Origin: Brachypodius melanocephalos
Lineage: Eukaryota > Chordata > Aves > Passeriformes > Pycnonotidae
Assembly: GCA_013398615.1 (NCBI GenBank)
Contig: VZSR01000055.1
Location: 355,560-419,559, forward strand
Direction of reading: 5' to 3'
Length of the DNA: 64,000 bases
Part shown: piece by piece, positions 1 to 12,600 of the stretch
Position numbering within the stretch: the first letter of the stretch is position 1
How the letters are laid out: each line of letters begins with the position of its first letter
The notes under the pieces: generated by a model
Database searches by the model: none
Told to the model about the DNA's origin: nothing
The model's input: the letters and a program-made list of their open reading frames with translations, nothing else
Position numbers and translations under genes: made by a program

Positions 1-1734
1 TCTTGCATAAAACTAACATTATTCAATTTACTGCTTGTGAGTCACCTGTAGATTGCAGTATCAGAATTATTCAATAGCTTTATGCCTGTCAGAATTTTAT
101 ATTAGCTCCATTATTCACTAAGAGTAAAAAAAAAGCATCTTTTTAAATGAATGCTTAAGCATAGGTGTTTTCTTGTCACTTCATTGGCGTGTCTTCTGTG
201 CAGTTCTAGTCCTTACTCTTCCACCTCAGAATTAATAAGGTGTCATATACAGAGGTGATAAGTTTAGCTGCACCAAACTGTGATAGAGGGTTAATCTTGC
301 ATAGGGAAAAAGCAAAACATGGCTGGATGGCCAAAGATGTGATTATGTGTTCTGAAGCCTAATAAATATTGTATCATGCCACGGTTTAAGATGCTCAAGG
401 GCTTCACAACCTTAATTGCATTTTAATCATGGCAACTCTGTTCAATTATGTACTTTGGCTTCTTCAAAAATAAAGCACTTCAGTCATGAAAAGATATTAT
501 GGTACATCTCACCTGCAGGGCTGCTGCCCTATTTTCTTCAGGGGTGGTTCTGGGTGCTGAGAAACGCAAACCAAAGAATTCTGCATTGAGAGAAAAACAG
601 CCTAGCTGAAAATATTAGCAAGATTATAACAAGAGGAAACAATATGAGAAGCAATAAAATAACAGAAGAGAGTGTTTTCTTGAAAATGGGGCATTCTCTT
701 TAGCTTGAGTGTTCTGCAGAGCCAGTAGCACTTAGTGTTTCCTGGAGTGCATTACGCTGGACAGTGGGAACCTCAACTGAGGATGATCCTTAGCTAATAC
801 CACAAACATCACTGTTGAAAAGGAGGTTTTTCTTATAGTTCTTTCTGTTTTGTAATTTATTTTACTGAGCATCTCATAAACTCTGTTCTACCTCCCTGCT
901 AAAAGGAATTAATGATTTTGACTAGGCACTTCAAATTAAATCTACTAAAGCACTTAGAGGCATGCCCATGTCTCCTGAAACCTTTAACACTCTCTTTGCC
1001 TTTGGTGAAACTTCCCACATTATTTAGAGTCAAAAGCACACTTTAGTGTTTCACTGGATTACAACTTTAGCCATATTTTTCTTTCTTTGCATTTATTTCT
1101 ATGGTGTGGTCATTTATGTCTCCAGTGGATTAATAATACTTCAGCATTTTATTATGGGGTTTGGCTCAGTTTTCTTACTCATAGGTTCACAGATAACTTG
1201 TGTCTTTCATTCACTTCCAGAAGTCCATTCATTATTTTAATAAATACTTCAAGTCAGAGATAAAATGAAATTAATGATTCAGCCATGCTTTGAAAAGGAG
1301 TTTAAATGATCTGGTGAACATAAAGTCTGGGGCAGAAAGCCTTATTTTCACCTTAAGGAGCCCCTGAAAACAAAAGTATTGTGTTTGTCCAGAAGCACAA
1401 CTTGTGCAGGAATTGTTAGTGAAATTCTCTTTACTTCTCATATGGGAGAAGTCAGGCCTGGCTGATCAAAACACTCCCTTGTGGCCTTAAAAGTCTCTGA
1501 TGAATTTCCAAGCATCAGATCAATGACATGTTATCTTTGTTTCAAAAGAACAGTCCTCTGTGATCATTACTGCTGTGCTAGCTGATCATTTTAAATTAAC
1601 ATAACACAAAACAATTCCACAAAATCAATTCATATTCTTCTTTCCAGAGTTCTAATTTTAAATATGGGAAAAGTGGAGTCAGAAACTGGGTATGTGCAGG
1701 AATAAGGTGCCTTACATTTCCCAACCAACAACTC
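1..1734. other. AT-rich spacer, nothing recognised
   Basis: This stretch is AT-rich and CpG-poor, with stop codons frequent in all frames. The only open frame of note (1046-1240, 64 codons) is mostly hydrophobic residues coded by T-rich sequence, as expected by chance. I see no repeat family, RNA gene or promoter signature. Confidence 0.6.
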
Positions 1735-2803
1735 TGTTGTGGGCTGATCATGCCTGGGGGCCAGGACACTCTTTTACACTAAAGCCACTCTTTCACTCCC
1801 CTCTTCACCTGGACAGGAGAAAGAAAATATAACTAAAGGTTCATGGATTGGGATAAGGACAGGGAGAAATCACAAATTGATTACTGTCATGGCCAAAACC
1901 CACTTGACTTGGGGAAATTGGTTTGATTTATTGCCAATTAAATCAGAGTAGGATAATGAGAAATAAAAAAAAGATAAATCTTAAAAAATGTTACCCCCAC
2001 CCCTTTCATGCTTTCAGGCTCGCCTTCACTCCCAATTTTCCGAGCCTCTCCACTCCAGCGGTGCAGGGGGACAGGGAATGGAGTCTGAAATCAGTTTGTC
2101 ACCTCTCTGCCACACCTTCCTCCTCAAGGGGGAAGAATTCTCACACTCTCCCTGTTCCCTATCCCTTCCATGGGAGACAGCCCTCCATAGTCTTCTCCAA
2201 TGTGAGTCCTTCCCATGAGTTACAGCCCCTCAGGAACATGCTACCCCAACATGGGCCCTCTGTGTGGCCAAAAGTCCTGCCGGAAAACCAACTCCATCAC
2301 AGGCTCCTCTCTCCACAGGGTCACAGTACCCTGCTTCAGTATTCTCATGGTGTTTACAGCTTCTTCCAGGCATCCTCCTGCTCTAGAGTGCATCCTCCCT
2401 GGGCTGGGGGTGGATCTCTGCTCCCCTGTGCCCTCCCTGGGCTGCAGGGACACAGCTGCCCCACCATGGTCTCACCAGCGGCTGCAGGAGAATCTCATCC
2501 CTGCTTGGAGCACCTCCTGCCCTCCTCCTTCTGCCCTGGCCTTGGTGTCTGCAGGGCTGCTCCTCTCACACATTCTCACTCTCCTCTCTGGCTGTCACTG
2601 TACACGTTTTTTCCCCCTTCTTAAATATGTTATCCCCAAGGCACAGTCACTGTCACTGATGGGCTCAGCCGTGGTCACTGCTGGGTCTCTCCTGGAGCCA
2701 CCTGGAATTGGCTCTGCTGGACACGGAGGAAGCTTGCAGCAGCTTCTCACAGCAGCCACCCCTGTAGCCCTCCCTGCTATCAGAACCTTGCCAACCCAAC
2801 ACA
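1735..2803 (+). mobile_element. Avian GC-rich LTR-type endogenous retroviral repeat, nearly full length
   Basis: A GC-rich block of about 1.07 kb stands out sharply from its AT-rich flanks. It starts with TGTTGTGGGCTGATC and ends with CCAACACA, so it has the TG...CA ends of an LTR. The left part (1795-1970) runs through a segment with ACCTGGACAGG and GGGATAAGGACAGGGAGAAA. The right part (2150-2560) holds loosely repeated modules around CTGCAGG and CTCC, then GATGGGCTCAGCC and AAGCTTGCAGCAGCTTCTCA. I recognise this layout from LTR-class repeats abundant in bird genomes; I cannot name the subfamily without a library search. Two overlapping open frames (1923-2624 and 2215-2835) run through it because GC-rich repeats lack stops. 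Matching predicted proteins are common artefacts in bird annotations, so I do not call them genes. The strand is the orientation of the family as I know it; transcriptional sense is not proven. The two 5-base flanks (AACTC, CCCTC) are similar but not identical, as expected for an old target duplication. No gag or pol remains are attached, so this looks like a solo LTR. Confidence 0.75.
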
Positions 2804-3184
2804 CCCTCCATTATCTCGTGGTGCTTTTCAAATAAATGATTTCATGTAACTCACAACTTCTGGAGGGATTTGAAGGTTACTGCGTTCCATTCATTTCCAA
2901 GTAGATTGGATACTAAAAATAAAAAGTAATGACTCAGAGCTTACCTTTCCTGAATCTGGAGCTGAAATGGTAAATATTTAATGAGGGAAACTCTTTCCCA
3001 AAGTTTTGTTCTTCTTTGTCCTTCCCTGTAATAAAAAACAAAATTAATTTCTGAGCACATAGCTGGTCAGGTACCACACTCCATCTTCCCATAGTATAGA
3101 TGTACAATCCCCATCCTGCAAAATCCTGTGAGGATGAAAATAGCCCAAATAAAGAAAATAATTAAAGAGCTACTGTTCACTGTG

Positions 3185-3226
3185 GAAAAAAAAAAAAAAC
3201 AAAAACAACAAAACAAAAAACCAGAA
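3185..3226 (+). repeat. A/C-rich low-complexity tract
   Basis: A run of A is followed by A broken by single or paired C (AAAAACAAAAACAACAAAAC type). It has almost no G or T on the plus strand. This is one of several such tracts in the window. It could be a decayed poly-A tail or simple repeat. Confidence 0.8.
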
Positions 3227-6200
3227 AAACACCCAGATATACAATATCTCCTTTCATGCAATGCAATGGCTAAATGGACTGAAAAAGCCTGTTACCATAT
3301 GTTTTACCGTCTTGATATCACTGGAACATTTACAAACAAAATATACGTATGTATTATGCAGATTACAGTAGGTTTTTTTTTTTAAATATATAATGTATGT
3401 ATAAAATTACCATTCATGTACTTGGGAGCAGAGGGCACAGTGCAGCATTTGTCCTGTAGCCTGCTCCTCAAACAAGGAAAAAGGCAAAGGCATAAAGCTG
3501 ACAGTCCTTGTGCTTTCCTTGAAAAGATCTGAATAGCTGAATATAATTTGTTTCTAATTCTCATTGTTAAAAGACTTTACCTAGAAGAAAAACTTATTAG
3601 GAGGAAACAGATGATGCTTTGTGTATAACCAGGTGAACAAAGGAGTCTTTTTACCAGGATCCGTCATCTCAAGGAGACGCTGCAGCTCCTTTGGAAAATT
3701 TCTCTCAGAATAGCACAATATCTTTGGCTCAAGGTAAGAGATAAATAAGGGTGTGCCAGCAGGGAGAAGTGTGAATAGGGAGTACAAGGGAGCAAGTACG
3801 AATAAAATTGCCGAGCTGGATATTTCAGCTCCCACTCCAATCATCTTCCCACACTGTCAGATCCACACAGGCTTCTGCTCAGATCCTTGGCCTCTGAACG
3901 ATTTCAAAGACACTTTTTAAATTTTTTTTTTTTGGCCCTGAGATGGGAAAATAATATTTTGCAGAAAGCAGCTGGCATAGAAACAGCAAGTCTCCTCAAA
4001 CCTTTATTGATCCTAACAGCTCCCTGCCAAAAGCAAAGGCACAAACTGCAGGCACCACAAGTCCAAAGGAGTTCTAAAGACAAACTACATGTAGGAAATA
4101 GCAAGGGTGTTCTCTGGACCTCACCACTCCATGAGGAGATAACACCAGCTGGGTTGGGGGTAATGTCAATCCAACGCTCTTGGGGCTCAGATTGCCTGTC
4201 CTGCTTCCTAGCTGGCCTTCCCATGGCAGCACAGCCAGGGTGGAGCCTTGGCAAGGAAAGAGTGCTCAGAGAGCTCAGGGTGTGCACACAGCTCAGGAGA
4301 GAAGTTTGACCCCCATGTGTTAATCCAGCCTGCAGAACTCAGCAGAATCATACAAACCAAACTGTGCCCTGAAAATCCTCCACTCTCATAATCATAAACT
4401 GATTTTCCCTTTTGCTCCATCACTGCTGTAAGATGTTATCATTGTCCTTTTGCTCTGCCAAGCACAAGAAAGTTTCTCCTGCTAGTAGCATGAGGACAGA
4501 GATCCCTGTCTTTCAAGAAGCAGCTAAAAGAGCACATCACCAGTAAAAGACACAGCACAGTGCACAAATGTGTGTGCACAGCCACCGTGGGACATAGTGA
4601 AGCAGTCTGACTGCTGAAGGCATCCTGAAGATCAGCGTGGTGCAAAACTCACTTTGGCATCTGCTGTGATAAGCAGAGCTAGCTGATGTTCAGCTCCTGG
4701 AGCTGAATTGCCAGAGTAATCTACTTTAAAGATATCTTAAGAACATCTGCACTCACTCACCTGCAGGTCACATATTGTAGAGGTATGTTATGGATGACGT
4801 CATGGCTATTCTTCAGATTTTGATTTTTTTCCCCCTCGAGTATACTGCAACTGGAATGGTAATGATTCTGGTTCAGATGTGTTCTAAAAGGTAAACTTGC
4901 ATCTAGGATTAGATTTTAGTTTAAGTTCTAAAACAGATTAAAAAACAACCCATGAAGTTCACAAAGAGATCTGGATTTCCTTAAAATCACAAATGATTGA
5001 ATATTTTTGTGATTATTTTTAGTTCAAATCTAAGGGTATTTCCTAGAAAATTCTTGTACCTAACAAATGCATTTTCTCAATAACTTGGACTGCAAGTTTT
5101 CCTTACCTTTTGCTTTCCAAATTCTGTCAAGGTGAAACGAACATAAATAAGCTTTTCATAAAGAGATAAAATGTAATTTTTTTTTTCCTAACAAATGCAC
5201 TTGAACCATGAGACTCAGGATGCTTTGGGAAGGCTGAGTGGACAAAAGCTGCAATTTTTAATTAACTGGCTGTTTTACCAAGGCATGGTAGGAAAACAAG
5301 ATATTTACATGCTTTACTTTTCTGACATGTATTTCTCTGCATTTGGAGGAGGGCAAGAGGAAGCTTGGAGAGTGTTAGAGAGACCCAAGAGGAACAATCT
5401 TAATGGAACACTTATGGCTTCATTTTACCCATCAAATGATGCCAGCCTAGGTTATGTCTGTTGGATCTGTGTTCTTTGGCTAAGAATCTAACATTTAATT
5501 TCTTTAATCTCTCCCAAGGCAGAGTAATGATGTTACCAAACCCTTCCAAACCTTGTGAGCTCCTCACAACAATATTATTAGCGCTATCACTTTTACTCTT
5601 CCTTACGAAAAACGGGTGATTTGGGAGTCCAGGCACCAAAGTCAAAGTGTCAGAGATACTCAGGGGTGCTGCTATCTGTTTCCTTCTGCGGGCTCAACAG
5701 CCACTGCCTGAGCTGAAGAGAAGACTGGTTTTTGTATTCCCAGGTGGAAAATTGTCATTTGTGCTAATTAAATAGCGTGCCTGGCTCCAGGTTACAACAA
5801 GTCACGTATCACTCAGAGTCTGTTGTTGATTGTTTTTATTGTTTAGCTGCTTGAAAATCTGTGGCTCTAAGACAGAGGCAACACCTTCTGGAAGATCCTT
5901 TTGCAGCACCAGTCATATTTACAACTTCAAGTGAGTAATACTGTGCCTCATTAAGTCCTTGTGTAAAATTGGAGAAAAAGGATGTAATTATTTTACAAAA
6001 TCGTGCAGCAGAACAGGTAAAGAACCCAATCCCTCTATTCTCCCTCCCAGCAGCCTCCCACTTGCCCTGTCCCCTGGACCAACCTGAGGGCAAGCTGGGT
6101 GCCTACAGGCTTGCTGAAGTGCATTTGTTTGCATTGTCTTGTCAGGAATTTAATTTCACAACACCACGTGCTACCAACACAAGCATGTCATTGCAATTTA

Positions 6201-6523
6201 ACATGCATTTTGTTGGCATGTTCTATATCTCATTAACGTCTCATCTCCTTAGCCAATACCATATGCTACTCATGTGTAGCAAAGCTCTTAAATGTAATGA
6301 AAAAGGTTTAATTGCAGTTGAGAAATGAGCTGCTGACCAGCAACCTGCAGATATCCCAATTCTACTGCACCACTGACAGAAACAATATTGCAAGAACAAA
6401 CCTCCAGCATCATTGTCTTACAGAAAAAAAGTATTGAGCTTAGAGATGCTCCTCAGTCATTCCAGGATTCTCAGACCACCAGACAGAGCTGTATCAATGT
6501 GTAGGGCAAAGATCAATTTCTAA

Positions 6524-6561
6524 CTTTGGTTTTTTGGTTTTTGTTTTTTGGGTTTTTTTTA
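6524..6561 (+). repeat. T/G-rich low-complexity tract
   Basis: Runs of T are broken by pairs and triplets of G (GGTTTTTTGGTTTTTG type). This is the complement of the A/C-rich tracts seen elsewhere in the window, so it has the opposite orientation. Confidence 0.8.
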
Positions 6562-9540
6562 ACTGAGAAGAAAGTTGTACCATGCTGAACTTCTCTGTTT
6601 TCAAAAATACTAATTAAAGTTTAAATATTCTGAAAGTAGTTTGAGACCATTAAGCCACCTTTTAAACCTGTTGATAGGTTTTCTTTCTTCTGGATTTTTA
6701 TCGCTTTTGAGTGACAATAGGAATTTTAGGTCTTTTTCTGACAATCTTTATCAATCTTTTTTCTGAAAAACTTTATCAGTTTTTAAAAACTAATACTTTC
6801 AAAGGACTAATATATTAGATACTGAAATTTTTATTTAGACATTATAAATTATAACTAGTCATTATAAAACAAAAATAAAAGAGCTAGTGGTGATAGAGAT
6901 TAATCAGGTTCTGTCCTCAGATGTGTGAAGATAATCATGACAAATCAAGGTGAAAAACAACTGGATTAGGTAACAAACCAGGTTTAGACACAAGACAGGA
7001 GGACAGGCTACTCAGAATGGTTGCTGATAATGCAAACATCTGTCACTTTGCTGTTGGGAGCACTCACCTGCCCCAGGAGCTGTTTGGAGCCTGTGCTGGC
7101 TGCAGCCACCCAACCCTCAAGGCAAATATTCGTGGGTCACTGTCAGTGGGAGTTCCAATTAAACAAAGGCAACTTTTACCCCTTCAGTATTAACGACAGC
7201 TTCTTGGAGCCATGTACCTTACTACAGTGCATCACTAATTAAATCTAAATTAAATTTTACCCAGCAGATTGCCAGGGCCTACTTTTTCAGCTGTGATAAA
7301 TCCAGCTTCCTGATGCCAACTACATGTTCACAAAAGACAAAGACCCAGTGAAGAACAAATGATTTTGGCCTTTCTTGGTATGTTAGGTTACACCACAAGA
7401 ATTGAGCCGTTAGCTTTCTTTGGATAGGCAGTGTAATGCACATACATATTTAGGCAGACATTTTAATTTTACATACTATTAATTATGTTTGGAGCTAAAT
7501 CAGAGTCTTTAAGATGTAAAAATAGCCACATATTCAAAATTAAACTTTTCTATAGGTCTTTGGTGGCAGCTTCTTTAAGACACTTTATTTTCCTACATCT
7601 TCCCCTATCAAAGATATATATATCTGCTAATGGTTGCTTTATTAGTGGTTGCCTTGGTCTTTCTGTTAGTATAATCTATTTTTTGCATGCCTTCTGACTG
7701 GAAAAAATTGTACAGTATTAAATGGACCTTTATAAAAGAGCACAACTTAATGTTACATTTTAATTAGGCAGTCTTTTTCATTCATTATTTTTTATCCTAA
7801 GAGGCTCTAAATCATAGTCTGTTTCTGGCTGAATATACATAGATTACTGCCTTATTTTATCTTTATATTTATATATTCACTTTGAATGAACTTGGATGGA
7901 GCTTAAAAAGTTTCTCAGGATCACATGTAAATTATTTCTCATATGCTCCTTTTCTGTGAACACTAAATAAATAAAGTCATTTTGCCAGACAAACCCTGTA
8001 AAAACCGATTACCATTTCATTAATCATTGACAACAAATTAGTATTGTGAAAATAAAACGGCTGCATTCTCATGAAAATACCACTTTCTCTATAAAATTTG
8101 GGAGATGACAGATAATTTTATGTGCTTCAGTTTCTGAATGCCCAGCTTAAAGTTGAAAGGTGCAGAGGACCAGCTGGAAATCAAGGTTTTCTAGATGTAG
8201 TTAATGGATGGGTCTAATTTGGGCAGTGTGGGGTGGTGAGGAGTGTGGTGATGCTTGCAGTTCCTGCCACAATAAAAGGTCACTTCTCTGGCTTTGCTTA
8301 TAATTATCAGCCTTCCTTACAGCATCTGCCTGTGCTTTGTTCAGCCTGTCAGCTACTCTGAAATCCTTAAGCAATCCTGACTATTAATAATTAGCATTTC
8401 TTCTGGGTTTATTATATAAAATTATTAAGAAATTTCTATTCCAGATGTCTGCACAAAGCTATTTCCCATAAATGATGCTCCCTGCAAAAAAAAGGAAAAG
8501 AAAAAAAAGAGTGAATTAATACCACATATTTTTTATAAATAATAAGAGACTGATTCTTAAATAAAGATGCTTACATCTGCCTCTTTCTCCAGATGGTGCA
8601 ATTTAGCTGCCTATGTTGGTTTTGGTTTTAAACAAATACTTTACCCACCAATTGTCATATCAAGAATTCTCCATTTCTCACAGCTGAAGCCTAAACTGCA
8701 TTGCTGCTTTAATTCTCAGAACAGGGAGTTTCCTGTCTCACAGGTCAAAAGTACAAGGAAAAAAAAATATTTTTAATATTTCAGTGCAGCAGCCACACTT
8801 GTAAAATTGCCTGATACCGTACCTTCCTGTTACTAGCAAAAAATTCAGGCAGCAAACTTAATCTAAAATTCCCACAAGGTCTGACAGTATGCAGGCACTA
8901 GGGCAGATCGGAAGCAACTTTTTTTTTCCTGCTTTTCTCCTGCATCTCCTGATCACTGAGTTCACATTTCTGTTCCAGCCTCTGGGAGAATCAGTTCCAG
9001 CTTACAGCAAATCCTTCAACGCAGCAATGCTGTGTCCTTGCCCAAAAATCTGCCCAGGAGGAGGCAGTGAGCAGGCTGCAGCTCTCTGCCAAGGACAGAC
9101 AGCTGCTGGATGCTGCTTTCCGATGAGAAGCACAGTGGAATGGCACAGCTCCTCCTGGGGAAAGCAGAAAAACCCCCCAGTGTGTATGGGATGTCCTGTA
9201 GGAATATAAAAAGCACAGCATGTATGGTTTGACAAGGTCCTAGCAAAGTTATGGCCCAGATCCACCACATGAGGAGAGTTTGTAGAGACCTTTGGAAGAG
9301 ATTCACCTGTTTGCTGGCATGATAAGCAGAGATATCCCTCTGCTATGCCATGCTGTGGCAGCAGTTTTTGCCTTGAAGCTTTACTGCCAAATATCATATT
9401 TTGAAATAACACTAAATTCTAAAAAGTTATAGTTATTCCACTTTGATTTTTTTAAGAATCGTATTCTTATAATACCAAATTCTTAGACTGATTTTAAAAA
9501 TTACAGTTGTCTCGAGACTTTCATAATAAAATCAATGTGC

Positions 9541-9650
9541 AGTTTGAGTGAACTCATTACTAGCTAGATTAAAAACAGAGTAAGTGAATGCTTTTCCAAT
9601 TATTATGTTTAAAAAGTGATTGGAAGTCTCTGGTTTAAGAAGCTTGGGGG
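9541..9650 (+). repeat. Copy A of a 110-base duplicated segment
   Basis: The segment begins AGTTTGAGTGAACTCATTAC and ends near AAGAAGCTTGGGGG. It matches 14351-14456 almost base for base. The first 40 bases are identical, and the whole differs by roughly ten changes plus a small gap. Left of the segment, similarity stops within about five bases (TGTGC against TGTGT). On the right it fades after the AAGCTTGG word, with a possible weak continuation (CTTTCGAC against CTTTGGAC). I do not recognise it as a named repeat family. Confidence 0.8.
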
Positions 9651-12600
9651 AAAAAATTATGTCTGCTTTCGACTGTTTAAATGAAAAAAATTAAATCTAC
9701 TCCTCTGAATTTTACTCATGGAGTAATTTTGGAGGCAGAAATAATTAGAAAGGTAAAATTTAAACAAAGGGTTTTTTATTTATTATTTCTTTGCAAGTTT
9801 CTTTACTATCATTGAGGGTTTGGTTTTTTGTAACTGGTTTCATCTGATTTCTTCTTTTTTTAATTAAGATAAGGAAAGCACTTGGAATAATTTAAATGTG
9901 ATTTGATTTAGTTCTTCTTTAGCTAAACTGATATGTACTTTTATTATGAATTTTTCTCCAAAGATAAAAATCTCTTTATTCTCATTTTTTCCAGGAAAAA
10001 TTGTGAGGAGGGTAGCTACAGCTGCCTAATCTTGAGGGTGGGTGCTGAGTATCCAAAATTTTTTTCCATAGTGGGAATTTGGTCTGATTTTAGCTAGAGC
10101 TGCTGGCAGAGCTGTTTCAAACAGGATTAGTCCCATGAACCCTAAAAATAGGCAAATCAAAGTCAATCTGCAGGCAATCTCTAGCAAGGTGGAGATTTGG
10201 GATCACATTTTAGATTTAGATCTATTCTAAGTAATTGTCCTACAGCTAAAACATCCAACCAATGAAATGCCCCAGTGGAAATTCAGTAATTCCTAGGGCT
10301 GATGGCCAGATGAGAGCCAGTCCTGCTAAGCAGCTCCCTGTTTAAATGAGTAGTGCAAGGTAAGGGATACTTCAGGAAACTCCTCTTGGCCACCTTGTGT
10401 CATTTCCCCACCTTTTACAGGTGACTGTAGGAATTTTTTTTTTTTTTTTTAATGGAGAACTTGTACCTCTGTGGGTGTGAAATGGCAGGAGACAGCATCC
10501 CTTTGTCAGCTCAGAGGCTCCTGCCAACTGCACAGAGCCCTTCTTGGAAAAGGAGCCTGGCTCTGAGTAAATACTAGGTCAGAGTTCACACTGGAGGTGT
10601 GTTGGCAGAATTCTTTGCTGTGGGCACCATTTTAACTTGCTGTGCCTCCTTGCCTGGCGTAATTAACTCAAAATGCCTAAACCCATGTTGATATGGCCTT
10701 TGCAAAACCAGCTTAAATTCAAATCATACTCTCCCCATGCTCTTCATACAGCTTACAAAGAAATGCAACCTGAGTGTTGCTGTCTCTGTGTGAGATTGAG
10801 TTGTCATGTCACCAAAACAGAGCTACACCCAGCAAAGCTCTGCCCTGCTTGGCTCGCTATGTTCATGCAACATCAAGCCATCACTATTTTATTGATATAC
10901 AGTTTTAATAGATCTGCTAAGCTATTGCTAAGCTGTCAGTTCAGACTCTTTCCTCTAAAGCTCAAAGATCCATGACCAAAAACTACGGAGTTTTTAACTC
11001 TCCATTTCCCAACAGGCTTCGGCAGTGGGTCCCCACCATTCTTTTCTCTGATGCACTCAAAGCACTTTCACAGTGGATGGATGACATCTGAAGATACTGC
11101 ACAGTGCCAAAATCTTCCCAGGTACAAATAGCCAATTATAAAATGCAACTGAGGGCTGAATAATTTTTTTTCTGACCCTGTAGGTAATAAAGTGATGGCC
11201 AAAGGTGGGGGTTCATTATCTGTGTCATTATCACAGCTCACAGGACTCCTATGTTAATGCCAGCAATTTGTTTGCTCAAATTGTCCATGAGAAATTTTCT
11301 GTAGGAACCTAGCAAACTACATTCTGATCACTTTGTTCCAGCTATCCAAGACAGAGACATAAACACTGTGAATGACCATATATCTATTGGTTATGAGTTT
11401 GGACAGACTCGACACCCACACAATAATAACACATGTCCAAATAAGCATTAGGGTCCAAGGCAGATCAAGCATGCAGTAATTGTACCTATCAGCCTCATTA
11501 GCTGACCCCGACCATCCTTCATGCTTCACAGAAGTGCTTTCTGCATTTTAAAATATCATTAATGGGGGAAAAACCTGTTTGGGGTCTCAAATTATTGCTT
11601 CTGTGTAATTCTTTTCTAATGTGTTTCTATGAGCATTGGAACTATCTGTTCATACATAATTTGGGTTGCCTTTCCAAGCCATCAGAAGCATTCCTACACA
11701 GGATAATACTGTATCAAGTGTGGCTCATGCAAAATAAAAAGTGCAAGAGAGAAATGCCTTGAGGCAATTACCTTTAGAAGCAGCAGTTTTATAACTTCCA
11801 CTGGTTGTCTTCATACAGCAGAGGATGCCTTCCATTTATTCATGTTCCCATGAACTTCCCAACATTAGCATCCCTCACAAGATGTGAAAAAGGTGAGTAT
11901 TTTCCTTCAGTCCTTGTGCCTTGTTAACTGAGGAGTTACCGGGAGCGGAGAGGGTTACTCCATGTAGTTCATGAGCCTCCTTGGGAGTGAGAATGGAAAA
12001 TGATGTTATATCTGATCAAGAGAAATCACTATTCTTTTTTAAATTCTAATTTTTGGCATCTGGCTTTCCGTCACACTGAAGTAAGAAGTAAGCCTATCAA
12101 GAAAGCGATACATAATATTGAGGGTGGGGTACATTCAAATACTTTCTTTTTTCCTTTGGAGATGTATTTATCAAGATGACAGAATCCTGCCATGCAGTAC
12201 TGAGAATACTGTGCCCTGGAATGTACAAAAGTAGCATGCAGGGAGATGATTTTACTTTATTGTTGTTATTTCCTATAACACACATGCATATATATAAAAT
12301 ACATATATTTATGTATGCATGCACATGTGTGTATACATATATATGTGTGTGTGTGTGTGTATTCCCAGAATTTTTTCACCAGAGCAATAACCTGAGCATG
12401 TCTGTGCCTTCCAGATCTCAGGCCACTGTTTTAGTTGCCAAGCTACAGATCACCAGAGTTTTAACTTTCAAGGTGCCCATTCCAGCTCCTGCAAGACAAT
12501 ATACTGCAATGATTTGAAGGGGAACATTTTTCAACAAAATTTCAGCTACCTTTAGCAGAATTGCTTCTGTATCTTTCTACATACTGCCATAAAATAGGGG

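Larger units (their letters stand above)
2804..9540. other. Intergenic or intronic spacer
   Basis: This is mostly AT-rich DNA with a few somewhat GC-richer patches (about 4000-4300, 6000-6100 and 8900-9300). Open frames of up to 140 codons exist (3887-4309), but frames on the opposite strand overlap them, they lack recognisable domains and they show no splice-site framework, so I read them as chance. A 13-base word (CCTAACAAATGCA) occurs twice, at 5059 and 5188, a possible trace of a small local duplication. I recognise no transposon in it. Confidence 0.55.

Noticed and set aside
1923..2835. Overlapping plus-strand frames of 233 and 206 codons as real proteins
   Set aside because: They lie entirely within the GC-rich LTR-type repeat; the same kind of frame arises from other copies and has no domain.
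3887..4309. 140-codon plus-strand frame as a gene
   Set aside because: A 127-codon frame on the opposite strand covers nearly the same bases, the translation has no recognised domain, and no promoter or splice framework is visible.
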